IMG/VR virus record: IMGVR_UViG_3300024339_000053
Location: 1 to 31,170 of that record
Direction: 5' to 3' (one strand)
From: a virus
DNA length: 31,170 nucleotides
Part shown: piece after piece, positions 21,401 to 29,218 of the stretch
Position numbering within the stretch: the stretch's first letter is position 1
Layout of the letters: each line of letters starts with the position of its first letter
Program-made: the position numbers and the translations under genes
The notes under the pieces: model-generated
The model's input: only the letters and a program-made list of their open reading frames with translations
Told to the model about the DNA's origin: nothing
Databases searched by the model: none

Positions 21401-24038
21401 GAATGAAGCAGAAGAAGGATCTACTCTTCACTGGAATTTCTCTTATGACAAAGAGGACACAAATGCTCCTTCTGAAGGTGTTTGGATGAATTATAACCAG
21501 AATAAGGCTAACAAATTAAAGTTTTGTCCTTCCTGGGGAAATAATAAACCAGAGAGTGATATTCTAGATAACTCTTTTACTTTTGTAACTTTCGATCATC
21601 CTCACAACATAAAGCTTCAATTTTGGGGAGGAGGCTCTTTAACAGCTTCTGCAGTGAATACTACCCTTACAAGTGAGTACGATGAGTTAGACCACAGTTT
21701 ATTTTGTGACACTTATATTACAGATGTTTCTGTAACAGAAGTTAAAGAATCTAATTTTAACTTAGAAGGTTTAGACTTAGGAGAAGGTGTTGCTAGATTA
21801 TGGCATGAATACAACAGATGTAACAAAGCTATGAACAGTGATACTTTTGACGGAGGCTCTACTTTAGTGTCTCATATCGCAGGTCCTCACTTAAAGGGAG
21901 GGTATCTAGGGACTACTTGGGATACTAGTAATATCGAAATTCTAACAGGGGTAACAAAAGACTACCCTGGTGCAGAACCCATATTAGGGGAAGAGTTTCT
22001 TCCTTCTTATGGTTTTGAAACTTCGGCGGGGTGGACAGCTTCTTCCAAAGTAATTTTATCTTCCTTAGACTTTGATGATACCTTAAATTCAATGTTTTAC
22101 ACTCAGAACTCTGGACTTGAAGGAAATGATTGTTATACTGAAGGTAACTTTGAAGTAGGGAGAAGACCCTGCGTTTTATCTTTTTACTGGTCCGCCTCTG
22201 GCATGGCTGGTACCACGAGTGGGTCTCCAACTGTTCGGTTACACAATGAAACTAAGAATTATGATTATTCCTTTAACTTAGCTAAATGGATTCCTAACAT
22301 TGATACCATAAACGATAAAGAGTACTGGAGAATTGGTACAGAAGATATTGCTGCTTTACCTACAAATGCTTCCTTTAGTGATATGGGATGGCATTACTTT
22401 GAAACCGTAATTTACGCTGATTCCAACTTCCAATTGAGTGATAACTACAAATTATACATAGCGGCAGAAGCTGAGGCTCAAATTTACAATAGTGTTGCTG
22501 CTTTCACTTTAGTTTCCTTAAAACCTATTTTAGGGTGGAGAACTTCTGAGTTATTTGATAATACTCATTTTGATGTTTTCCCTGAAAAAGCTCATGACAA
22601 TTCTGTTTTCTTTAACTTTGGCGATAAGTTAAATGCAGACCCTACGGATGGGACTAGTTTTAGTTTTATAACAGATGGGGGAGTAGACACAGTTAATATG
22701 ATTAAACATATCGGTCCTGAAGAATTTTTTAAAGATTCCATGCGTATTGATTTAGATTCTTGGGATTTGGTTAATGCTCGTGTTGTTAATAACATTAAGT
22801 TTTCAGGTTTTGGTGCTTACCCCTCTTTATCCAGAAACCCAGAGGATATTACATTTCTTAACAGCTTTGGCACCCATTGGGATAATAATATAATTGAAAT
22901 GGATTATAGTGGGGAAGGTACTACTAAGGTTACTAGTAAGCCCTTTAACTTAAGAATAAACACTCCCATTGCTTTTTCTATAGCTGCTTTAGAATTAAAT
23001 AGTGTGGCTACTACTAACCCGTTAAGGTTCACTCTTAGAAACAAACGTTCTGGGAAGTACTTCGATTTCTCTACCTCTACTTTTGTTTCTTCTCCTTCCT
23101 ACTGTTCCTCCTTTATAGATGGTACAGTTTCTACTGGAGTATGGGGTGAGATTTATGCGGTTTTTAATTCCTCCTTGTTTAAAGAGTCAGATGATTTTGA
23201 AGTAGAGGTTACATTAGACAGTCTCCTTGCAGATTCCTCTAATAAGAAATGTTACTTAGGACCTATCAAAGTAACAAGTTTAACAAATAATAATCTTGAA
23301 CCTGACGCTAATTACACTATTTCAATCTCAAATAGAAATAACTCTTTTAATGAAGAAGTAGGTGTTGCTATCCGTACAGAGGACATTGATGGGGTTTCTT
23401 GGTACTTTGATTTCACTCGTCAAAGATGGGAAGCTAGAAAAACTGGAGACAGGGATTTTCCTTTTCATACTTTTAAAGTAGGATATACCGCTTACTACCA
23501 GGAATCCTCAATTTATTTTAATACCTTTAATGGGAGAAGAAACGTTCCTTCCTTTGCCTCTCAATGGGAACATAGGAATGGACCTATATGTACTCGTGAC
23601 AGAACTTATGAAGTAATAGTCTTTAGAAATACAAAACAACAAAGATCTAACATTAATACTATTGTAAACCCTGACGACCCCTATGTTAACTCTAACTGTT
23701 TTGAAACAATTAGATTAAATACCTTAGTTTCTGTTGGGTATGTGAGTATAATAAATGAAGATAACAAATCTTTTTACTACGATAAAAATAATATTACAAC
23801 ATATAAAGGCTTAGGTCATATTTATAAAGATATTTTTGATGTTTATGGAGAGGATTTTTTAAGCAGGGATGCTTCTCTTTCCCAATTTAGCTATAATGGA
23901 GGGGCAAGATCACTTTATCTCGATAGTTATGGTTTTGATTATGATCATGCCGCTACTAAATATGGGCAGATGGATGCGAACGGAAGCACAGAAACTATTT
24001 TAGGAAATAATTCAAACAGTTACGAATTCGAAGAATAA
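18435..24038 (+). CDS. Baseplate wedge protein gp7/gpI-like fused to several carbohydrate-binding-like modules
   Basis: At 1867 residues this is the largest gene. Residues about 300-395 carry a phage tail protein I domain: LLDIDQCPREFFEYLARYLG, then WALQGSDFTHWKAQLRQAIY and YKSKGTRKALAGALNSLF. With gp6 this subunit makes the wedge (P2 gpI, T4 gp7). Beyond about 880 there are at least three probable jelly-roll modules, each opening with a CBM-like strand ending in W: NLIRNGDFADEWEDDW (near 890), LPSYGFETSAGW (near 1184) and FLNSFGTHW (near 1472). Each is followed by strands such as FTEYKVSYKT, VLSFYWSASGM or FTLRNKRSGKYFDFSTSTF. T4 gp7 has about 1030 residues and P2 gpI under 200, so the tail half is accessory and probably surface-exposed. 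Minus-strand ORFs inside it are shadows. The wedge call is good; the module count is approximate. Confidence 0.78.
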   Translation: MYRDSLDRKYFQHNYIDVVAKFVPQVYFEEEELLYGKEENIIYTMINRVAAFASEFNSNIVTLESDYTAKEISSFFTNNHNKTSVDASLIQKILLDPLGELLVDQGFPSLLSEFESVSDLRQALVSIILPHLFPGNTSNEMKNNLNSQLGMALSSEQEWQTFFLNNLGLLFPLASPGNHDAALAPASLRPYHTFIELIVNVYENGITIDTGDCVKGFYNYLWINTDNILSFNSYIPSILNKRNATADGLEQDSQTSGVQHLERINTYIDIIYNSNDKSSRVLADSIHTLNEGGYLEITEEAAGPFIKFLKGMGCSFHDIKSTVDGIGDLLDIDQCPREFFEYLARYLGWALQGSDFTHWKAQLRQAIYVYKSKGTRKALAGALNSLFTIDHFNVDRDLIECWESYIPNMLYYILKTESPIFEDELSGERAILCETFLKDGIQALLPDYFRIPKTFDKQLRTAVDYLLARVHQDTKFMMYGNQPWEFQKVHDLGRDTIVPPFERDNYYRYFEVTKPQLQSLKKWLTAPICSGGFGVDADTIEFMFDYVRGAAMYLEDGFGTLGVGKKRWKFLVSDFQYPTNRAESIKKGEVASLDYWCSKSSEIFVMLELDAFHYMPADPTSRAWGEDAVEVLSKTLQEFIPFHLHLNLHFYKEMEEKYPIPPYCFFAVIYPTRTFEHNKSLLTNPKVGGFNLASGTGEIFNNNIGHGIDFPLKEMYKEHQSMPPVSSTVWRGITDYTDTMISNTDVERKSIRRKSLYQATPTDNLHYRDGKAQPAPLQFLSASSILPPHADFMYTPQFLMKGYLPSEERYAPSYLQRKPANGFVTTVNVDPVWDASVGDVLGDTHYGVEVRDFFPIRNSTTLCASALQYRDGMTPGTFELWKLKDSLETSENLIRNGDFADEWEDDWVDISEEEGSIERVNLQDIVALKLNSKHWPTASLSTSYPHVAGVEQTLTGLKPFTEYKVSYKTKLNPLDSLDGYNNGVIATVKNEAEEGSTLHWNFSYDKEDTNAPSEGVWMNYNQNKANKLKFCPSWGNNKPESDILDNSFTFVTFDHPHNIKLQFWGGGSLTASAVNTTLTSEYDELDHSLFCDTYITDVSVTEVKESNFNLEGLDLGEGVARLWHEYNRCNKAMNSDTFDGGSTLVSHIAGPHLKGGYLGTTWDTSNIEILTGVTKDYPGAEPILGEEFLPSYGFETSAGWTASSKVILSSLDFDDTLNSMFYTQNSGLEGNDCYTEGNFEVGRRPCVLSFYWSASGMAGTTSGSPTVRLHNETKNYDYSFNLAKWIPNIDTINDKEYWRIGTEDIAALPTNASFSDMGWHYFETVIYADSNFQLSDNYKLYIAAEAEAQIYNSVAAFTLVSLKPILGWRTSELFDNTHFDVFPEKAHDNSVFFNFGDKLNADPTDGTSFSFITDGGVDTVNMIKHIGPEEFFKDSMRIDLDSWDLVNARVVNNIKFSGFGAYPSLSRNPEDITFLNSFGTHWDNNIIEMDYSGEGTTKVTSKPFNLRINTPIAFSIAALELNSVATTNPLRFTLRNKRSGKYFDFSTSTFVSSPSYCSSFIDGTVSTGVWGEIYAVFNSSLFKESDDFEVEVTLDSLLADSSNKKCYLGPIKVTSLTNNNLEPDANYTISISNRNNSFNEEVGVAIRTEDIDGVSWYFDFTRQRWEARKTGDRDFPFHTFKVGYTAYYQESSIYFNTFNGRRNVPSFASQWEHRNGPICTRDRTYEVIVFRNTKQQRSNINTIVNPDDPYVNSNCFETIRLNTLVSVGYVSIINEDNKSFYYDKNNITTYKGLGHIYKDIFDVYGEDFLSRDASLSQFSYNGGARSLYLDSYGFDYDHAATKYGQMDANGSTETILGNNSNSYEFEE

Positions 24039-24961
24039 TGAAAGGAAACGTTTCAATTTATATGTATAAGGACTATGAATCAACTTTGGTTTATGAGTCT
24101 GAAAATCTCGTTGTTGATGGTGCTAAAACAGCAGTGGTAGATATGTTAACTTTTGATCGTCCTGTTTCTTCCTTAAGTAACTTAGAGGATATAGTTGATC
24201 CTAATAATTTCACAATAGCTGCTATGTCCTTAGGCCCTTCTAGATTCGATTTAGATAATAGAACAGAAACGCTTACTGAGTCAGTAAGTGGGACAAATAA
24301 TAAGTTTCCTATTCTAGCAAAACCACATGATAAAACACTTCAACCTGTGGATACTTCTAACACCTTTGGGCATCACTTAAACTACTATGAGTTCTCCTCA
24401 CAGGTAGAAGGGATCAACCAATTAACTGATCCCTCTGTTTATGAACCACTGTTGCATTTTTATGGGGGGTATCCTAAGTCTGACACTTCAAATGCGAACT
24501 CTAGAAGTTTTATAGACAAAAATGGTTTCATCCATCTAAATCCAGATATGTTGAAAAACCAAACACCTTCTATAGATGAATCAACAAATGGTGTAATTGT
24601 TTCCAGTGTTGGAACTGTAAGTGGAATTGAGAACCAAGAGGTAGAATATATCTTTTCCCTATCTCAATCTGATTTCGAAGGTTTGTGGGACAATTTTGGA
24701 GGGATAGACACCTTAGGTTTATGGGTTTGGGATAGAAAGTACAATGCTCGTTACATAGGGGATCCTCCTTACATTCCTAAAGGAGTAGCAGCTACTGGAG
24801 GTAGTGGAGGTAAACATCCCACAAGCCTATATAATTTTGAAGATGTAAAAGCATTTCCAAAATTTAAATTATTTGCTAAGAGAATAGTGTTTCCCGATGG
24901 TTTACAAATCAATGAAACAAGTTATGACTGGCTAACTATTAAATGGAAAATTAGATTCTAA
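24038..24961 (+). CDS. Baseplate/tail-fibre connector-like protein, paralogue A (307 aa)
   Basis: The N-terminus has a pattern common in phage tail-tip proteins: GNVSIYMYKDYESTLVYESE, then NLVVDGAKTAVVDML, a 'Y..Y....V....N.(I/V)V..G......(M/L)L' block (residues 3-38). The C-terminus ends in FPDGLQINE and WLTIKWKIRF. Both ends recur in the next gene, so the two are tandem paralogues with different middles. Here the middle (about 80-230) is mostly extended and may hold an insertion. There is no membrane segment. It overlaps the wedge gene and its paralogue through TAATG. A role at the baseplate rim, linking wedge and fibres (the place of T4 gp8-gp10), fits the position but is not shown by sequence. 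Confidence 0.6.
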   Translation: MKGNVSIYMYKDYESTLVYESENLVVDGAKTAVVDMLTFDRPVSSLSNLEDIVDPNNFTIAAMSLGPSRFDLDNRTETLTESVSGTNNKFPILAKPHDKTLQPVDTSNTFGHHLNYYEFSSQVEGINQLTDPSVYEPLLHFYGGYPKSDTSNANSRSFIDKNGFIHLNPDMLKNQTPSIDESTNGVIVSSVGTVSGIENQEVEYIFSLSQSDFEGLWDNFGGIDTLGLWVWDRKYNARYIGDPPYIPKGVAATGGSGGKHPTSLYNFEDVKAFPKFKLFAKRIVFPDGLQINETSYDWLTIKWKIRF

Positions 24962-25578
24962 TGAATTTTCAAGAACTACTTAAAAACGCAAAGGGTCACT
25001 TAGAAGTTGTAAAACTGTATGATGACCACGAAGAAGTTGTATTCTCAGATCATAATGTTATTTGTTCTGGCTTAGCTGCTAACATGGCAGCTATGTACTC
25101 TTCATCAGGATTAGATGTGTCATCGTACCAAATGAATATTTTCCAACTTGGAGAAGGTACAGATGCCACTATTGGGGATACGGTAGTTCCCAATGTCTTA
25201 CAAACTCCTCTAGACTGGTCATCCTACGGTGAGAATGCTTTAATGGCTTTAGATAAAACTACAGGTACTTTACAGGATTTAAGTGATGCTAGTCTTTCAA
25301 CGGGAGAAGCCTTCTTAGTTTTACCTCAAACGTATGTAGATAAAGTTAACGATAGTACAGTAAGATGGAATCTTCACGTAGACGAAAATACAGCCAATGG
25401 GCAAACACTAACAGAAATTGGTTTATTTACTAATAATCCCTTCGAAAAAGATTTAACTGCTGAAGAAAGGATAACTTGGATTTGCGCTTACAGATTCTTT
25501 GGAGACCCTTCTACAGGGCAAGGAATTTATAAAACACAGCATTTTGCTTTAGTATTTAAGTGGACAATTCAATTTTAA
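24961..25578 (+). CDS. Baseplate/tail-fibre connector-like protein, paralogue B (205 aa)
   Basis: This protein shares with its upstream neighbour the N-terminal block (GHLEVVKLYDDHEEVVFSDH, then NVICSGLAANMAAMY, residues about 12-46). It also shares the C-terminal pattern (TEIGLFTNNPF, ITWICAYRFFGD, FALVFKWTIQF). It is about 100 residues shorter because the middle is compact, so it may show the minimal fold of the family. The region SYQMNIFQLGEGTDATIGDT resembles a beta-strand-turn unit that also occurs as AAMSLGPSRFD in paralogue A. It probably forms a beta-rich baseplate subunit by which fibres or wedges contact each other. The start codon overlaps the preceding stop, and the next gene begins 3 nt after its own stop. 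Confidence 0.6.
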   Translation: MNFQELLKNAKGHLEVVKLYDDHEEVVFSDHNVICSGLAANMAAMYSSSGLDVSSYQMNIFQLGEGTDATIGDTVVPNVLQTPLDWSSYGENALMALDKTTGTLQDLSDASLSTGEAFLVLPQTYVDKVNDSTVRWNLHVDENTANGQTLTEIGLFTNNPFEKDLTAEERITWICAYRFFGDPSTGQGIYKTQHFALVFKWTIQF

Positions 25579-25581
25579 AAT

Positions 25582-28500
25582 ATGATTAACGACGATTACA
25601 ATGACCTTACCGATGTAAGTGGAGGACCCATGATAATGGGAGACTACACAGCGAGTGTCTTCCAACATGATGCTAGTGGTTTCTACAACTGGCAGCAAGA
25701 TAACATTCCCTTATTGGATCTCCAGGAAAGGGAGGATTTCTTATTTAAAATGATAGGTGCTCCAACTTCCGCTGTTGAAGGGGTATCCTTTGTGTTATCT
25801 TCTACTACAGGACCTACTGGAACAAATATTTTTTCTGATATAGAGGATATTGTGGCTCGTTTACCTAAACGGATTACTTTTCCTATCTTAATTGAAATTT
25901 GTAAGTACGGTGATTTAGGGGAGTTACAACTAGAAGGGATTACTACTGAGAGAGATGGTTCTCTTCGGATTGTTAACCGACTGGGTGCTTACGCTGCTAA
26001 CGCGAACCAAGTACAAACTAATGCTATAGATGCTACTTACTATGACACAGGAGATAAAAAAACTCCTCACCATGTAGAAGGTGACTGGTCAATGGTCTTT
26101 GATGCTTCTTGTGAAACTTTAAACGATTTATCTATTTATGATTTAGATTCTTGGGAGAATGAGAAAAAGGGCTACTATATGAAAGCTCCTGGTAAAGACG
26201 AAGATCAAGCAACAGACTTTGTTTACTTAGATATTGAGAGCTCGACTGAAAAAGCTACTACTGCTTGGACTGATATTGCAGGTACTCAAACAGCATACAT
26301 GGAAGTTCCTTACGATTCTAATAGAGACTTATCTATTAGTGCCTTCGATCCTAACCCTTCCGTTCGTTCTGGGTGGGGGGATGCTTTATGGCAAACGGCA
26401 GAGGACCAAGTAAGTGCACGCTCCATTAGAAGAGGAGTAACTCAAGGAGGAAACTTAAACTTTGCTATCTTCTTTGGAAACTTCTTTAGTAAGGTAACGG
26501 CTAACAATACTTCAGGTAAAATTATTCTTGAGAATATATTAGTAGATGGAGCTTTAGGTGAAGCTTTATCCTTAGTACATACTACAGCTAATGGTTTTGA
26601 TTTAAAAAACTCATCTTTTGCTCTTCGTAATTGTATGAGTATCCGAAATTATAATGCTGGTTTCCGTTTAGTAAATTCTCAAATTAAAGTAATTGAAAGT
26701 GTGTGTTCAGCTAGAAACTATAGTGTTTCCGCTGTCGGGGTAGATTTACTTAGAAGCCACCATCAATATGGCGACCATAACATGACTGCAGATACTACTC
26801 ATGAGTCTGGTGGTTTCGGTTTTGAACTAATTAATAGCCAGATAGATTTCGATGTACACCAAGAAAGTACCAATGCTTCTATCTACCCAACGGTTGCCTT
26901 TGCTAACTCTGTTGGTGTTTCTTTAAAGAATTCTACTGTGGTAGGTGGTTTTACAGGTACCGATTCACAAACAACACACCTTCTAACATTATTCAATAAT
27001 TACGATGGCTTGGAAGCTTCTAATTCGCAGGTGAACTACAATGGTTGTATTGATTCTGCTATGAATGGAGGTAACGGCGTTTACTTAGAAGATTCTACTT
27101 TAAAAGGCAACTCTTTCGCTGTAGAAGATAATCAAAGATCGGGAGTTATGGCGGTATCAAGTAGAATTGTTTACGGTCACAAACACAATCGTTCTTCTAG
27201 AGGAACAGCTAGTTCTTCGTTAGCCCGTGGTCAGTTTTCCTTTACTAATAATGGCCAAAATTTAACCCTTCTAGACAACTCTAGTTTTAAACCAGGACTA
27301 CCTTTAAAACATAGAAAGGAATATGATTATACTCTTTTAGGTACTATTATGGGTGAGTGGACTACAAGTAGTACACACCATGGAACTTCTTTAGAATACA
27401 CAAAAGGGTATGATTCTACTGCTGTTGATTTAAACGATGCAAGAACAAAAGGACTAGAAGGTTGTATTCCTGGTATTTTAGTAAAAGATAACTCTATAGC
27501 AGAGATTCTTAACTTAGATTACATGGCTCCAAGTTTAACTCATCATGATGAGTACCCTAAAGGGACGGCAGGAATGTCAGAAGACTATTATGCAAGTATG
27601 GCTATTTACGGTCATTGTGTTTTAGCAGATTCTAATTCCGATGTAATCCTACGAGGAGCTGGATACACAACTGCTTTAACATCAGACTTTTATGCTGATG
27701 AAGCAGACATACAATTAACTAGTTATCAAAATGATGAAGCATATTTTCATTTAAGATCAATATGGACAAAATCTGCTGCTTGTGCTAGGAGAAACTCAAG
27801 ACTTCGGATTTCAGGACCTACAAAAATTAGTAGATTTGGAATTGGTTTACAAGCAGAAGATTACTCTACTCTTGAAGTTCTTCCTCATGAATATCCTTTT
27901 GGGGATGGGGATCAAGCAGATTCCTCTTTCTATAACAATACTACTGATTCTTATGAAACTTCCTTAGAAGTACACTCAACTAGAGCTTGTATCGTGGTAA
28001 ACAATAAATCACACTGGAAATGTGAGTATATTGGAACTACTGTTAATTCTGCCGATAATGCTTGGAACTATAATAGTGGTTATAATCACAACTCAGGAAA
28101 TTGTACTGACTCTGGTTACATTAAATTTTATCCAAACCCTTTTACTGTTAATTACAATAATTTAACGGGAAGCGAAGCTTCACCTTTTTTCTTAATAGAT
28201 GAAGATGTAGGGTCTACAACTAGAGGTTTTGATGACGCTGAAGATTTTGATAAAACTTTAGGAGGTATGTGTGTTCGTGCTATTGGGGACTCTTCCATTT
28301 ATATTAATGAGACTGATTTTAAACCTACTGCTTCTTATAACGCAGTGTCAGGAGCGTACTATGACATTAATCAAGGAGCTTGTCAAAGACCCCACCTTTG
28401 GAATTTTGGGGATACTTCCAGACTACAAATTACCAATGTAACCGTAAGTGGAACAGGAGGTAGAATCTTAAACGATGGGTCTACTTGGTCCTATCACGGT

Positions 28501-29214
28501 CCTTCTGGTACTTACGATGTTACTGCCATTTCTGCTCTCTATGGAGGAGGAGGAGGAGGAACTACTTCTGAGGTAGCAGATACTCTTGAAGCTAATTATT
28601 TCTTGGACGATTTTGGACCAGAAGGAAGGATGGTATCAGGTTCAAATGACGAAAGTTATAAAAACAACGGTATTTATAGAATAATGGTAGGTATAAACCC
28701 TATGGCTGAACAATTATTACTGCAAAATACAGCTGCAGAAGGTAACGTTTTAGTCCAACTCCTTTCCCAAGGGTATACTCCTTGGGGGGCTTTCCCTTCC
28801 TTTGATGCTACTTCTGACATATCCTACTTAACAACCTCAGCAACTACTGACGTGTTGCAAAAAGATGATTATCCTGTTAGTGCCACTGGCGGTTTCATCC
28901 ACGATCCCTTTTATGGTTACAGGTTTGGGCAAGGTTATATTGCTAATCCTAGTTTTCCTTTCGATACTGGAGAAAGCTATGCTTCAGCTCCTTTCTTAGA
29001 CATTCAAATGGGGGCTAGAAGAACAGTAGATGACTCCGCTTTACAAATCTTTCAAAATGCTAAACATCTGACACAACCACACTTAAGCCAGTTAACTGTT
29101 ATAACTACAGGAAATAGTTACTTCAGTGATGAATACGTTCACTCCTCTTCCATAGCAGGTTACGGACAAGGAGTAAGGTCTGTTAACAGATTCGATCTAA
29201 AACGCTTAACATAA
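25582..29214 (+). CDS. Tail fibre/tailspike with right-handed beta-helix (1210 aa)
   Basis: Residues 34-55 hold a docking-like motif (FYNWQQDNIPLLDLQERE) also seen in the next gene. From about 310 to 535 repeated short strands with Asn/Ser turns mark a parallel beta-helix: IILENILVDGALGEALSLV, GFDLKNSSFALRNCMSIRNY, AGFRLVNSQIKVIESVCSAR, GVSLKNSTVVGG and GVYLEDSTLKGNSFAVED. More strand-turn units follow to about 1000 (DNSIAEILN, LADSNSDVILRGAG). The C-terminal 220 residues begin with a hexaglycine and may be a head domain. No catalytic signature of a known depolymerase can be assigned, since beta-helix spikes place acidic residues variably. The likely role is receptor or polysaccharide binding, perhaps with cleavage. 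It has no Shine-Dalgarno and starts 3 nt after the preceding stop. Confidence 0.7.
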   Translation: MINDDYNDLTDVSGGPMIMGDYTASVFQHDASGFYNWQQDNIPLLDLQEREDFLFKMIGAPTSAVEGVSFVLSSTTGPTGTNIFSDIEDIVARLPKRITFPILIEICKYGDLGELQLEGITTERDGSLRIVNRLGAYAANANQVQTNAIDATYYDTGDKKTPHHVEGDWSMVFDASCETLNDLSIYDLDSWENEKKGYYMKAPGKDEDQATDFVYLDIESSTEKATTAWTDIAGTQTAYMEVPYDSNRDLSISAFDPNPSVRSGWGDALWQTAEDQVSARSIRRGVTQGGNLNFAIFFGNFFSKVTANNTSGKIILENILVDGALGEALSLVHTTANGFDLKNSSFALRNCMSIRNYNAGFRLVNSQIKVIESVCSARNYSVSAVGVDLLRSHHQYGDHNMTADTTHESGGFGFELINSQIDFDVHQESTNASIYPTVAFANSVGVSLKNSTVVGGFTGTDSQTTHLLTLFNNYDGLEASNSQVNYNGCIDSAMNGGNGVYLEDSTLKGNSFAVEDNQRSGVMAVSSRIVYGHKHNRSSRGTASSSLARGQFSFTNNGQNLTLLDNSSFKPGLPLKHRKEYDYTLLGTIMGEWTTSSTHHGTSLEYTKGYDSTAVDLNDARTKGLEGCIPGILVKDNSIAEILNLDYMAPSLTHHDEYPKGTAGMSEDYYASMAIYGHCVLADSNSDVILRGAGYTTALTSDFYADEADIQLTSYQNDEAYFHLRSIWTKSAACARRNSRLRISGPTKISRFGIGLQAEDYSTLEVLPHEYPFGDGDQADSSFYNNTTDSYETSLEVHSTRACIVVNNKSHWKCEYIGTTVNSADNAWNYNSGYNHNSGNCTDSGYIKFYPNPFTVNYNNLTGSEASPFFLIDEDVGSTTRGFDDAEDFDKTLGGMCVRAIGDSSIYINETDFKPTASYNAVSGAYYDINQGACQRPHLWNFGDTSRLQITNVTVSGTGGRILNDGSTWSYHGPSGTYDVTAISALYGGGGGGTTSEVADTLEANYFLDDFGPEGRMVSGSNDESYKNNGIYRIMVGINPMAEQLLLQNTAAEGNVLVQLLSQGYTPWGAFPSFDATSDISYLTTSATTDVLQKDDYPVSATGGFIHDPFYGYRFGQGYIANPSFPFDTGESYASAPFLDIQMGARRTVDDSALQIFQNAKHLTQPHLSQLTVITTGNSYFSDEYVHSSSIAGYGQGVRSVNRFDLKRLT
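28543..28560 (+). repeat. (GGA)6 microsatellite encoding six glycines
   Basis: Six perfect GGA codons in phase give a hexaglycine between SALY and TTSEV in the beta-helix fibre. Length changes in steps of three bases would keep the frame, so it could vary as a hinge length but would not act as an on/off switch. It is also the strongest Shine-Dalgarno-like run in the window, but no ATG lies close downstream. Confidence 0.85.
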
Positions 29215-29218
29215 TATT

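Noticed and set aside
18423-22795. Minus-strand ORFs of 60-101 codons inside the 1867-aa gene
   Set aside because: They lie wholly within or opposite a well-supported gene, have low-complexity Ser/Leu/Lys composition and no motif; they are shadows.
28543-28560. (GGA)6 as a phase-variation switch
   Set aside because: It is a triplet repeat in frame, so slippage changes only glycine number and cannot turn the gene off.
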